From: Streptomyces nymphaeiformis
GTDB taxonomy: Bacteria; Actinomycetota; Actinomycetes; Streptomycetales; Streptomycetaceae
Length of the DNA: 64,000 nucleotides
Assembly: GCF_014203895.1 (NCBI RefSeq)
Contig: NZ_JACHJY010000006.1
Location: 248,001 to 312,000 of the forward strand
Reading direction: 5' to 3'
In this document: piece by piece, positions 47,356 through 54,619 of the stretch
Layout: each line of letters starts with the position of its first letter
Numbering within the stretch: the first letter of the stretch is position 1
Notes under the pieces: model-generated
The model's input: the letters and a program-made list of their open reading frames with translations, nothing else
Told to the model about the DNA's origin: nothing
Database searches by the model: none
Translations under genes and position numbers: made by a program

Positions 47356-47380
47356 CGGGCGGTCCGGTCCGGACCGCCCG
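47356..47380 (+). terminator. Terminator hairpin after rocD
   Basis: CGGGCGGTCCG (47356-47366) pairs perfectly with CGGACCGCCCG (47370-47380), loop of 3, followed by GGTCCGTTTCC. It starts 25 bases after the rocD stop. Confidence 0.55.
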
Positions 47381-47445
47381 GGTCCGTTTCCGGAGGGCGG
47401 GAAGTGGTCCGGTTCGGACCGCCCGGGTCCGTTTCCAGAGGGCGG
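47361..47445. repeat. Two 40-bp direct repeats after rocD
   Basis: The unit at 47361-47400 recurs at 47406-47445 with two mismatches (45-base period). Each carries GGTCCGG(T)CCGGACC-like inverted arms and GTCCGTTTCC. The first copy forms the rocD hairpin; the second has weakened arms. Confidence 0.7.
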
Positions 47446-47465
47446 CGCGAGGTCAACTCGGCGCA

Positions 47466-47494
47466 TTGACACGGCACTTGGTCTAGGCCAATGA
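47466..47494 (+). promoter_or_regulatory. Promoter with DasR-like (dre) site for the polysaccharide deacetylase gene
   Basis: TTGACA (47466-47471), 17 bases, CAATGA (47489-47494), 7 bases, ATG at 47502: a leaderless promoter. Inside the spacer is TGGTCTAGGCCA (47479-47490), 11 of 12 bases of the DasR operator core TGGTCTAGACCA. DasR is the GlcNAc-responsive GntR repressor of Streptomyces aminosugar genes, so this cell-wall or chitin deacetylase may belong to its regulon. Confidence 0.7.
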
Positions 47495-47501
47495 TGCCGC
47501 C

Positions 47502-48197
47502 ATGCCGAGACTCCGTCTGCGTCACGCCGTGCGTGCCGCGCTCGCCGCCCTCGTCCCGCTCGCGCTCCTCGGCGCGGTCGCCGGACCCGCGCACGCCGCC
47601 CCGGAGGCGGCCTGGCCCGAGCCCGTCCCGGTGGTCTCGCACGTCGAGACCACCGACCCGGTCGTCTTCATCACCATCGACGACGGCTGGTACCACGACC
47701 CGGCGGCCGCGCAGCTGCTGCTCGACCGCCGGGTGCCCGCCTCGCTGTTCCTGCTCCCGGGGGCGTACTCGTACGACTCCGGCTACTTCCACACCCTGCT
47801 CGACCAGGGCCGCTCCCGCGTCGAGAACCACACCGTCGGCCACCCGGACCTGACCACCCTCGACGCCGCCGGGCAGAAGGCGGAGGTCTGCGGGGCCCGC
47901 GACCGGCACCTCGCGGAGTTCGGCGACGGGCCGCGGCTGCTGCGCCCGCCGTACGGCACGTACGACGCGACCACCCGGACCACCGCCCGCGCCTGCGGGG
48001 CGAAGGCCCTCGTGACGTGGACGTACGACCTCACGACCTGGGGCCAGTGGACCCCGCCGACCCCGTCGCTGAAGGCCGGCGACATCATCCTGCTGCACTT
48101 CAACGAGACGGTGACGCAGGACCTCCGACGGGCCCTGGACGCGGCCGGGGCGGCGGGCCTGACGCCGGCGCCGCTGCGGGACTACGTACCGGAGTAG
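47502..48197 (+). CDS. Secreted polysaccharide deacetylase (CE4)
   Basis: This 231-residue protein has a Sec signal peptide (residues about 1-32, LLGAVAGPAHA then APEAAWP). The NodB domain has motif 1 VFITIDDGWYHD with the catalytic/metal Asp-Asp near residue 62, motif 2 VENHTVGHPDLTTL with two metal histidines near 107, motif 3 LLRPPYGTYD near 147, and a late motif DIILLHFNETV near 200. It deacetylates GlcNAc residues of chitin or peptidoglycan outside the cell. The DasR-like operator in its promoter fits an aminosugar substrate. The leaderless ATG at 47502 is chosen. Confidence 0.9.
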   Translation: MPRLRLRHAVRAALAALVPLALLGAVAGPAHAAPEAAWPEPVPVVSHVETTDPVVFITIDDGWYHDPAAAQLLLDRRVPASLFLLPGAYSYDSGYFHTLLDQGRSRVENHTVGHPDLTTLDAAGQKAEVCGARDRHLAEFGDGPRLLRPPYGTYDATTRTTARACGAKALVTWTYDLTTWGQWTPPTPSLKAGDIILLHFNETVTQDLRRALDAAGAAGLTPAPLRDYVPE

Positions 48198-48201
48198 CCC
48201 G

Positions 48202-49386
48202 TCACAGGATGACGTGCGGGAGGAAGCGGGCGTACTCGTCGGTGACGAGCCCCGCCGACTCCCGGATCCCGAGCCCCGCCGCCTCGTCCTCGACGACCCA
48301 CGCGCCGAGCACCACCCGGTTGCCGTCGAAGTCGGGCAGCGGGGCCAGCCCCTGGTAGCAGCAGGCCTCCCCGTCCCGTACGAACGGCTCCGTGCCGGCC
48401 TCGTGCAGGGTGACGCCCGCGCCCTCGCGGCCGAGCAGCGGCTTGGCGACCCAGCCCGTGGTGGAGGCGAGTTCGCGCGGCCCGTCGAGGTAGGCGGGCA
48501 GCAGGTTGGGGTGGCCCGGGTTCAGCTCCCACAGGATCGCGAGGAGCGCCTTGTTGGACAGCAGCATCTTCCAGGCGGGTTCGATCCAGCAGGTCGTGCC
48601 GGTGCCGCCGCCGTTGTCGAGGGTGTCCAGGACGTGCCGGCCGAAGCGGTCGGTGGTCAGCCACTCCCACGGGTAGAGCTTGAAGCAGCTGCGGAGGAAG
48701 CGGAGCCGGTCGTCCACGAAGCGGCGCGAGAGCCGGTCCCAGCCGATCCGCTCGACGGAGAGCATCTCGGTGTCGAGCCCGGCCTGCTGGGCGGTCTCGC
48801 GCAGGTACGCGACCGTCATCAGGTCCTCGCCGAGCTCGTCGCCGTCCGAGTGGGCGAAGTGGACGGGTCCGGGCGGCAGCAGCGGGGCCTGGCGCCTCCA
48901 GGCGTCGACGAGCCGCTCGTGGAGGGAGTTCCACTGGTCGGCGCCGGGGAACCGTTCCTCCATCCAGAACCACTGCGGGCTCGCGGCCTCCACGAGGGAG
49001 GTCGGGGTGTCGGCGTTGTACTCCAGCATCTTCGCCGGGCCCGTGCCGTCGTAGCGCAGGTCGAAGCGGCCGTACAGGGAGGGGAGTTCGGCCCTCCGCC
49101 GCCAGGACTCGGCGACGAGGCCCGCCAGTTTCGGGTCGGTGATCCCGAGCTCGGCGAAGCGGTCGTGCTCGACGATGTGCGCGGCCGCCGCCAGGCACAG
49201 CGCGTGCAGCTCCTCGACGACCTCCTCCAGGGCCTCGACCTCGGGCAGCGAGAAGGAGTAGTACGCGCTCTCGTCCCAGTACGGGCGCAGCGAACCGTCC
49301 GGGTGGCGGGTCAGCGGATAGACGAGACCCTGCTCCTCGACGGTCTGCTGCCAGCCGGGCCGGGGCTCGATGGTGTGCCGTTCCAT
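48202..49386 (-). CDS. Glutathionylspermidine-synthase-like ATP-grasp protein (YgiC-like)
   Basis: This 394-residue cytoplasmic protein of the GSP_synth family has the conserved RFDLRYDGTGPAKMLEYNADTPTSLVEAASPQWFW near residue 107 and GDDLMTVAYL-like DELGEDLMTVAYLRETAQQAG near 180. WEWLTTDRFG follows near 240, and the ATP-grasp end WVAKPLLGREGAGVTLHEAG near 315 is conserved. It lacks the amidase domain of true Gss, so it resembles E. coli YgiC/YjfC, whose ligase substrates are unknown. The downstream order places a small Cys-containing lipoprotein gene immediately upstream, a pairing like ygiB-ygiC. Confidence 0.85.
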   Translation of the reverse strand: MERHTIEPRPGWQQTVEEQGLVYPLTRHPDGSLRPYWDESAYYSFSLPEVEALEEVVEELHALCLAAAAHIVEHDRFAELGITDPKLAGLVAESWRRRAELPSLYGRFDLRYDGTGPAKMLEYNADTPTSLVEAASPQWFWMEERFPGADQWNSLHERLVDAWRRQAPLLPPGPVHFAHSDGDELGEDLMTVAYLRETAQQAGLDTEMLSVERIGWDRLSRRFVDDRLRFLRSCFKLYPWEWLTTDRFGRHVLDTLDNGGGTGTTCWIEPAWKMLLSNKALLAILWELNPGHPNLLPAYLDGPRELASTTGWVAKPLLGREGAGVTLHEAGTEPFVRDGEACCYQGLAPLPDFDGNRVVLGAWVVEDEAAGLGIRESAGLVTDEYARFLPHVIL

Positions 49387-49404
49387 GGTGCGCGCCCGCC
49401 CGCC

Positions 49405-49704
49405 TCAGCCGCCGCCGGTGCCCGAGCAGCCGAAGCCGCCGGTGTCGACGGCGGTCTTGTCGAAGCTGCCGCCGCTCACGCGCTGGTCGCGGACGGAACC
49501 GCCGTAGTAGTACGCGCCGCGGGTGGTGCTGCCGTTGTCGTCGTCGCTGCCGCCTCCGCCGCTCTCGCAGCGGTAGCTGGGCAGCTCCTCGCGGGTCAGC
49601 GGGTCCACGCACCGCCGGTCCGGCTCCGAACCGCACGCGGTGATCGTCGCCGCGAGCACACCCATCCCGCCGAGCACCACCGTGCTCGACCTCAGCCTGC
49701 GCAT
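49405..49704 (-). CDS. Small glycine-rich lipoprotein beside the YgiC-like gene
   Basis: This 99-residue secreted lipoprotein has a lipobox ending TITAC (Cys24). A conserved cysteine-bearing segment follows (SEPDRRCVDPLTREELPSYRCESGGGG), then Asp/Gly/Ser-rich low complexity, GAYYYGGSVRDQRVSGGSFDK and a C-terminal GGFGCSGTGGG. It resembles YgiB-type partner lipoproteins in position and in its Gly/Tyr tail, not in clear sequence. It could be a substrate or outer partner of the ATP-grasp enzyme 18 bases downstream. No signal for a different function is visible. Confidence 0.75.
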   Translation of the reverse strand: MRRLRSSTVVLGGMGVLAATITACGSEPDRRCVDPLTREELPSYRCESGGGGSDDDNGSTTRGAYYYGGSVRDQRVSGGSFDKTAVDTGGFGCSGTGGG

Positions 49705-49718
49705 GTCCGCCGCCTCCC

Positions 49719-49782
49719 CTTCACCGCGTCACGTCTTCACCGCGTCACGCTTCCGCCGCGTCACGTCTTCGCCGCGTCACGC
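49719..49782. repeat. Four tandem 16-17 bp units upstream of the lipoprotein gene
   Basis: Four copies of CTTC(A/G)CCGCGTCACG(T/C), the third with one extra base, run from 49719 to 49782 between two divergent genes. They lie just upstream of the lipoprotein start and may influence its promoter. Confidence 0.7.
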
Positions 49783-49841
49783 CCTTCGCGACCGCACAGT
49801 GTAGGCCGGTGATTTCCGGCCTCAGGATCTAGAGTCCTTTC

Positions 49842-50693
49842 GTGCTACTCGGGATGATTTGCGCGCTCGCCTCGTCCGTCTGCTTCGGCGCGGCCTCGGT
49901 GCTCCAGGCGATGGCGGCCCGCGCCGCCGAGCCGGGGACGGGCGGTGGCGTCGACGTCGCGCTGATGTGGCGGGCCCTGCGGCAGTGGCGCTATCTCGCC
50001 GGCCTCGGGGCGGACGGTCTGGGCTTCGTGCTGCAGATCGTGGCGCTGCGGACGCTGCCCATCTACGTGGTGGGCGCGGCCCTCGCCGCGAGCCTGGCGG
50101 TCACGGCGGTCATCGCCTCCCGTGTCCTGAACGTGCGGCTGCGCCGGGTGGAGTGGTGGGCCGTGGCCGTGGTCTGCGCGGGGCTCGCGATGCTGGCGCT
50201 CGCCTCCGGCAAGGAGGGCCACCGGGACGGTTCGGAGGCGCTGCGCTGGGCGCTGCTCGGGATCTCCTTCGGGGTGCTGCTGCTCGGCGTCGTGGCGGGG
50301 CGGCTGCCGGAGCGGTCCCGTGCCCTCGTCCTCGGCCTCGGGGCGGGGTTCGGCTTCGGGGTGGTGGAGATCGCCGTCCGGCTGATCGACGGCATCGACT
50401 TCACCGACCCCGTCTGGTACGCGCTCCTCGTCGGCGGCGGGGCCGCGTTCATGCTGCTGACCTCGGCGCTCCAGCGCGGCTCGGTGACGACAGCGACGGC
50501 GGGCGCGGTGCTCGGCGAGACGATCGGACCCGCGATCGTCGGGGTGGCGTGGCTCGGGGACCGTACGCGGGAGGGGCTCAACTGGCTGGCGATCCTCGGC
50601 TTCGCCGTGGCGGTGGCGGGCTCCCTGACCCTGGCCCGCTTCGGCGAGGCACCGGCGCCCGAGCCGGCCCGGGAGCCGGTCACCCCGTCGTGA
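49842..50693 (+). CDS. DMT/EamA-type transporter
   Basis: This 283-residue membrane protein with about nine to ten helices begins LLGMICALASSVCFGAASVLQAMAAR, a typical EamA opening. It has the internal pattern of two DMT halves (ALRTLPIYVVGAALAASLAVTAVIASRVL near 75 and LGETIGPAIVGVAWLGDRTREGLNW near 230). It could move a metabolite or cation (NIPA-like); the substrate is unknown. GTG follows TAGAGT by 6 bases (leaderless). Its 3' end overlaps the convergent MocR gene by 14 bases. Confidence 0.83.
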   Translation: MLLGMICALASSVCFGAASVLQAMAARAAEPGTGGGVDVALMWRALRQWRYLAGLGADGLGFVLQIVALRTLPIYVVGAALAASLAVTAVIASRVLNVRLRRVEWWAVAVVCAGLAMLALASGKEGHRDGSEALRWALLGISFGVLLLGVVAGRLPERSRALVLGLGAGFGFGVVEIAVRLIDGIDFTDPVWYALLVGGGAAFMLLTSALQRGSVTTATAGAVLGETIGPAIVGVAWLGDRTREGLNWLAILGFAVAVAGSLTLARFGEAPAPEPAREPVTPS

Positions 50694-52137
50694 GGTCCCC
50701 TTGCGGCAGCACCCCGCACAGGGCCTGGAGCGCGCCCTGCCAGCCGCTGTCCGGGGGTGTGGCGTAGCCGACGACGAGGCCGTCGAGGGTGGGCGGCACC
50801 GCGGGGCGGCGGAACCGGTTGACGCCCTGGACGGCCAGGCCGCGCCAGGCGGCGGCCCGCAGGGTCGCCTGCTCGGTGCCGGGCGGCAGGGCCAGGACGG
50901 CGTGGAGGCCGGCCGCGATCCCGCTGACCCGGGTCTCCGGCGAGTGCTCGGCGACGGCCGCCACCAGCTGGTCGCGGCGGCGCCGGTAGCGCAGCCGCAT
51001 CGCCCGGACGTGCCGGTCGTACGCCCCCGAGCGCAGGAACTCGGCGAACGCCAGCTGGTCCGGCGCGCTCGACGACCAGTCCGCGGCCCCCTTCGCCGCC
51101 GCGACCTCCTCGGCCAGGCCCTGCGGCAGGACCATCCAGGCGAGGCGGAGCCCGGGCGCCAGGGACTTGCTCGCGGTTCCGAAGTAGACGACGCGCTCGG
51201 GGTCGAGGCCCTGGAGCGCGCCGACCGGCTGCCGGTCGTAGCGGAACTCCCCGTCGTAGTCGTCCTCCAGGACGAATCCGCCGGAGGCCCGCGCCCAGTC
51301 GACGACGGCCGCCCGCCGGTCCGGGGGCAGGGCGCCGCCGAGCGGGTACTGGTGGGCGGCCGTCATGAGGACGGCCCCGCACCCGTCGAGTCCGGACAGC
51401 TCGTCGGTCCGCGTGCCGCGCTCGTCGAAGGACAGGGCGGGGGTGCCGAGTCCGGCCCGGCGCAGGAGGCCGTCGTGCAGCCAGAGTCCGTACGACTCGA
51501 CGGCCACGTCCCGGACGCCCCGGGCCCGCAGCACCTCGCCGATCAGCGTCAGGCCGTGCACGAAGCCCGCGCAGATCACGATCCGCTCGGGCCGGGCGTG
51601 CACGCCCCGGGCGCGGGCGAGGTACTCGGCGAGGGCGGTGCGCAGTTCGGGGCGGCCGCGCGGATCGCCGTACCCGAAGGCCTCGTGCGGGGCGTCGGTG
51701 AGGGCCCGGCGGTACGCCTTGAGCCACTCGGCGCGCGGGAAGGAGGCGAGGTCGGGGGTGCCGGACTGGAGGTTGTGCACGGGCGCGCCGGGCCGGGCCC
51801 GGCCGGTGCCGGCCGGCGGGGGCGACGGGGGCGATGGGGGCGATGGGGTGGACAGCGCCGGCGTCCGGGGTGCGGCACGGCGGGCGACGCGGGTCCCGGA
51901 GCCCTGCCGGGCGGTGAGCCAGCCCTCGGCGACCAGTTCGGCGTAGGCGTCGGCGACGGTGTTGCGGGCCATGCCGAGGTCGGCGGCGAGCGAGCGGGAG
52001 GACGGCAGCCGGGTGCCGGCCTCCAGGCGCCCGCTGCGGACCGCTTCCCGCAGGGCGTCCATCAGGCCGGCGCGGAGCCGGGTGCCGCGGAGTTCCAGAT
52101 GGAGGTCGGCCCCGAAAGTGGACCACTCGTTCGCCAT
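50680..52137 (-). CDS. MocR-type GntR regulator with aminotransferase domain
   Basis: This 485-residue regulator has a GntR winged helix at residues about 15-85 (LRAGLMDALREAVRSGRLEAGTRLPSSRSLAADLGMARNTVADAYAELVAEGWLTARQGSGT). A Pro/Ser linker leads to a class-I aminotransferase-like domain with NLQSGTPDLASFPR near 120, FGYGDPRGRPELR near 150, ITAAHQYPLGG-like LMTAAHQYPLGGALP near 260, DDYDGEFRY near 292 and the PLP lysine in YFGTASKSLAPGLRLAW near 320. It likely senses PLP or an amino compound. Operators overlap both divergent promoters (52117-52177). The ATG follows TATGGT by 8 bases. Confidence 0.9.
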   Translation of the reverse strand: MANEWSTFGADLHLELRGTRLRAGLMDALREAVRSGRLEAGTRLPSSRSLAADLGMARNTVADAYAELVAEGWLTARQGSGTRVARRAAPRTPALSTPSPPSPPSPPPAGTGRARPGAPVHNLQSGTPDLASFPRAEWLKAYRRALTDAPHEAFGYGDPRGRPELRTALAEYLARARGVHARPERIVICAGFVHGLTLIGEVLRARGVRDVAVESYGLWLHDGLLRRAGLGTPALSFDERGTRTDELSGLDGCGAVLMTAAHQYPLGGALPPDRRAAVVDWARASGGFVLEDDYDGEFRYDRQPVGALQGLDPERVVYFGTASKSLAPGLRLAWMVLPQGLAEEVAAAKGAADWSSSAPDQLAFAEFLRSGAYDRHVRAMRLRYRRRRDQLVAAVAEHSPETRVSGIAAGLHAVLALPPGTEQATLRAAAWRGLAVQGVNRFRRPAVPPTLDGLVVGYATPPDSGWQGALQALCGVLPQGDLTTG

Positions 52138-52177
52138 GGAAATGGACCATACTCCTGTGCCACCCGGCTCGTACGGT
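52117..52177. promoter_or_regulatory. MocR operators and divergent leaderless promoters
   Basis: Two TGGACCA-centred near-palindromes, AGTGGACCACT (52117-52127, inside the first codons of the MocR gene) and ATGGACCAT (52142-52150), are 24 bases apart. The second overlaps the MocR -10 TATGGT (minus, 52151-52146). The AhpD-like gene has TACGGT (52172-52177), 7 bases before its ATG. MocR proteins often bind ATGGTCCAT-like direct repeats. Confidence 0.6.
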
Positions 52178-52184
52178 GGACGGC

Positions 52185-52685
52185 ATGACGACCACCACGA
52201 GCACCGCCGTGTACGCCCACGAGCACGCCCCCCGCCTCCCCCTCGCCGAGCACGTCCCCGAGTTCTACCGGGCGATGCTGCGCCTTGAGACGGCAGCCGC
52301 GAAGGACATCGACCCGACGCTGTACCACCTGATCAAGCTCCGGGCCTCGCAGGTCAACCGCTGCGCGTTCTGCATCGACATGCACAGCAAGGACGCACTG
52401 GCCGAGGGCGAGAGCATCGAGCGGATCGTGCAGCTGGCCGCCTGGGAGGAGTCCCGGCACTTCTACACCGAGCGCGAGCTCGCCGCGTTCGCGCTGACCG
52501 AGGCCGTCACCGTCCTCACCGACGGCTTCGTGCCCGACGAGGTGTACGCGCGGGCAGCCGAGCACTTCGACGAGACCGAACTCGCGCGGGTCATCGCCGC
52601 GATCGTCACGATCAACGCCTGGAACCGGATCGGCGTCACCACCCGCATGACGCCCGGCCACTACACCCCGAAGGCCGCGTCGTGA
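52185..52685 (+). CDS. Carboxymuconolactone decarboxylase/AhpD-like protein
   Basis: This 166-residue soluble protein of the AhpD fold has YHLIKLRASQVNRCAFCIDMHSKDA near residue 50, with the redox CxxC (CAFC) and the downstream histidine. ESIERIVQLAAWEESRHFYTERELAAFALTEAVT follows. It probably acts as an alkylhydroperoxidase-type antioxidant or in a linked catabolic step. ATG follows TACGGT by 7 bases. Its stop overlaps the GTG of the next gene, and the MocR regulator is divergent, a common arrangement for MocR targets. Confidence 0.88.
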   Translation: MTTTTSTAVYAHEHAPRLPLAEHVPEFYRAMLRLETAAAKDIDPTLYHLIKLRASQVNRCAFCIDMHSKDALAEGESIERIVQLAAWEESRHFYTERELAAFALTEAVTVLTDGFVPDEVYARAAEHFDETELARVIAAIVTINAWNRIGVTTRMTPGHYTPKAAS

Positions 52686-53425
52686 GCACCGGGGAGCCGC
52701 GGGCCGAGGTGCTGCGGGCCCTGCACCGGGGCCGGCCCGCGGACCGGCCGCTCGTGCTGCCGGGACCGTGGGACGCGGCGAGCGCCCGCACCTTCGAGGA
52801 GGCCGGCTTCCCGGCCCTCGCCACCCCGAGCGCGGGGATCGCCGCCTCCCTCGGGTACGAGGACGGGGCGACGCCCGCCGAGGAGATGTTCGCCGCGGTG
52901 GCGCGCATCGTCCGGGCGGTGTCCGTCCCCGTCACGGCGGACCTGGAGGGCGGCTACGGGCTGTCCGCCGCCGAACTCGTCGAGCGGGTGCGGGAGACCG
53001 GCGCGGTCGGCGTGAACCTGGAGGACGGCGAGGGCGCGGGCGGGCTCAAGGACCCCGGGGCGCACGCGGAGTGGCTGGCGGAGGTACGGGCGGCGGCCGG
53101 GCCCGGGCTCTTCGTGAACGCGCGCGTCGACACGTACCTCCGCGAGGGCGTCGCCGACCCGGCCGGGGACGCGGTCGCCCGCGCCCGCCTGTACGCGGAG
53201 GCGGGCGCGGACTGTGTGTACCCGATCATGGCCCCGGCCGCCGACCTGCCGGGCCTGCGGGCGGCCCTCGGCGACCTGCCGGTGAACGCCCTGTCCCTCC
53301 CGGACGGCCCGTCCTTCGCCGAGCTCGGCCGCCTGGGGGCGACCCGCGTCACCTTCGGCCCCGGCCTGCTGTTCCGGTCCCTGAGCGGGCTCGCGGACCT
53401 GGCGGCCGAGGTGCGGGCTCAGTAG
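52682..53425 (+). CDS. Isocitrate lyase/PEP mutase superfamily protein
   Basis: This 247-residue TIM-barrel protein has the PEP-mutase-like pattern LVLPGPWDAASARTFEEAGFPALATPSAGIAASLGYEDG near residue 25. The Mg-binding VTADLEGGYG follows near 85, VGVNLEDGEG near 110 and FVNARVDTYL near 140, where the R is typical of oxaloacetate-decarboxylase-like members. It lacks the KKCGH of isocitrate lyase. Substrate unknown: it cleaves or forms a C-C bond near a keto acid. It is coupled to the AhpD-like gene (GTGA) under MocR control. The 3' end overlaps the convergent gene by 7 bases. Confidence 0.87.
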   Translation: MSTGEPRAEVLRALHRGRPADRPLVLPGPWDAASARTFEEAGFPALATPSAGIAASLGYEDGATPAEEMFAAVARIVRAVSVPVTADLEGGYGLSAAELVERVRETGAVGVNLEDGEGAGGLKDPGAHAEWLAEVRAAAGPGLFVNARVDTYLREGVADPAGDAVARARLYAEAGADCVYPIMAPAADLPGLRAALGDLPVNALSLPDGPSFAELGRLGATRVTFGPGLLFRSLSGLADLAAEVRAQ

Positions 53426-54618
53426 GCCCCGGGACGGAAGAACTCCAGGGCCACGCGGAGCCGTTCGCGCTGCTCGGGCCAGTCGGCCTCCGGGCCGGCG
53501 GCCAGGATCGCGTACTGGTTGCCGTCCGGGGCCGTGAAGGCGCGGTCGACGACCTTGCGGCGGCCGCCCTCGCGGTCGTACGCGTACACGAGCTCGGCGG
53601 AGTCGGCCGGCGCGCCGGCCTCGCCGGAGACCCGCCCGAGGCTGATCTCGGAATACCCGGGCTTGTTGGTCCGCCCGTCCTCGGAGGCCCCGCGCAGCGC
53701 GTCGTACGGCGTCATGCCCGCGCCTTCGATGACGAAGACCTGGATCAGGCTCCGCCCGTCGGGCGCGTTGTAGAACACGCCCTGCTCGTTCTCGGTCCGG
53801 TTCCAGCCCTCGGGAACGGCGATGGTGAAGCCCTTGAGGTCCTGCTGGGCGCGGTAGCCGGGCGGGGGGACGTCGTCGAGGGGCGTGTCGGAGGGGGAGG
53901 GGGTCTCCGAAGGGGCCTGGTCCGGAGGCTCGGTGGCCGTGCCCGTGGCCGTGGCGGTGGCCGAGACGGAGGCCGGAGGCCCGGCCGCCGGGCTCTTCCC
54001 GCCGGCGCCCCACACCATCCAGGCCGCCACGGCGCCGCCCACGACGACGGCCCCCGCCACCCCGGCCACGAGAACGCCCCACGGCCGGGGCCGGGCCGCC
54101 GGGACGGGCGGAGCGGGGTACTGCCAGCCGCTGACGTCGTGGACGAACTCCGGGGCGTAGCCCGGCGGAGGCGGCGGAGCCGCCCCGGGCCAAGCGAACG
54201 CGGTCCCGGCGGCCGCGCCGCCCTCGGGGACCACAGGCCCGGCAGCCGAGCCGCCCTGCGGGACCACGGGCCCGGCAGCCGCGCCGGCCCCCGGCACCAA
54301 AGGCCCGGCGGTTGCACCACCCTCCGGCACCACAGGCCCAGCAGTCCGCCCGGGCCACGGGACCACGGGCTCAGAAGCCGAGCCGCCCTGCGGGACCACG
54401 GGTCCGGCAGTCGCGCCGCTCTCCGGGACCACAGGTCCGGCAGCCGAGCTGCTCTCCGGCACCACAGGCCCGGCGGCCGCACCGCCCTCCGGCACCACAG
54501 GCACCGGGGTCGTCGGCGCCGGGGCTCCGGTGTCCCACGCGGGGGCCGTTCCCGCTGTCCCCGGCTCCCCCGTCTCCCAGCTCTGCGTCTCGTCGTTCCA
54601 GCGGGCCTTGCCGGTCAT
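53419..54618 (-). CDS. Repeat-bearing membrane protein of the amyloid-motif operon
   Basis: This 399-residue protein has an N-terminal cytoplasmic part with nine tandem 11-residue units of the type PVVPEGGAAAG (residues 40-138). A Pro-rich segment and one transmembrane helix (WGVLVAGVAGAVVVGGAVAAWMVWG, about 183-207) follow. A disordered Thr/Ser/Pro linker then leads to an extracellular domain of about 125 residues (YRAQQDLKGFTIAVPEGWNRTENEQGVFYNAPDGRSLIQVFVIEGAG...). The outer domain resembles those after the helix in streptomycete kinase-like and PsbP-like proteins, without an enzymatic motif. ATG starts 1 base after the stop of the 122-residue gene. It is the last gene of a three-gene operon. 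Confidence 0.82.
   Translation of the reverse strand: MTGKARWNDETQSWETGEPGTAGTAPAWDTGAPAPTTPVPVVPEGGAAAGPVVPESSSAAGPVVPESGATAGPVVPQGGSASEPVVPWPGRTAGPVVPEGGATAGPLVPGAGAAAGPVVPQGGSAAGPVVPEGGAAAGTAFAWPGAAPPPPPGYAPEFVHDVSGWQYPAPPVPAARPRPWGVLVAGVAGAVVVGGAVAAWMVWGAGGKSPAAGPPASVSATATATGTATEPPDQAPSETPSPSDTPLDDVPPPGYRAQQDLKGFTIAVPEGWNRTENEQGVFYNAPDGRSLIQVFVIEGAGMTPYDALRGASEDGRTNKPGYSEISLGRVSGEAGAPADSAELVYAYDREGGRRKVVDRAFTAPDGNQYAILAAGPEADWPEQRERLRVALEFFRPGAY
54205..54501. repeat. Nine 33-bp tandem repeats encoding PVVPxxGxxAG
   Basis: Nine head-to-tail 33-base units (297 bases) in the gene at 53419-54618 encode PVVPEGGAAAG, PVVPESSSAAG, PLVPGAGAAAG and similar. Because the unit is a multiple of three, copy-number change would preserve frame. 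Confidence 0.85.
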
Positions 54619-54619
54619 C

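Noticed and set aside
49719..49782. Tandem 16-bp units considered as a CRISPR array
   Set aside because: Units abut with no unique spacers, and no cas genes are present; this is a simple tandem repeat.
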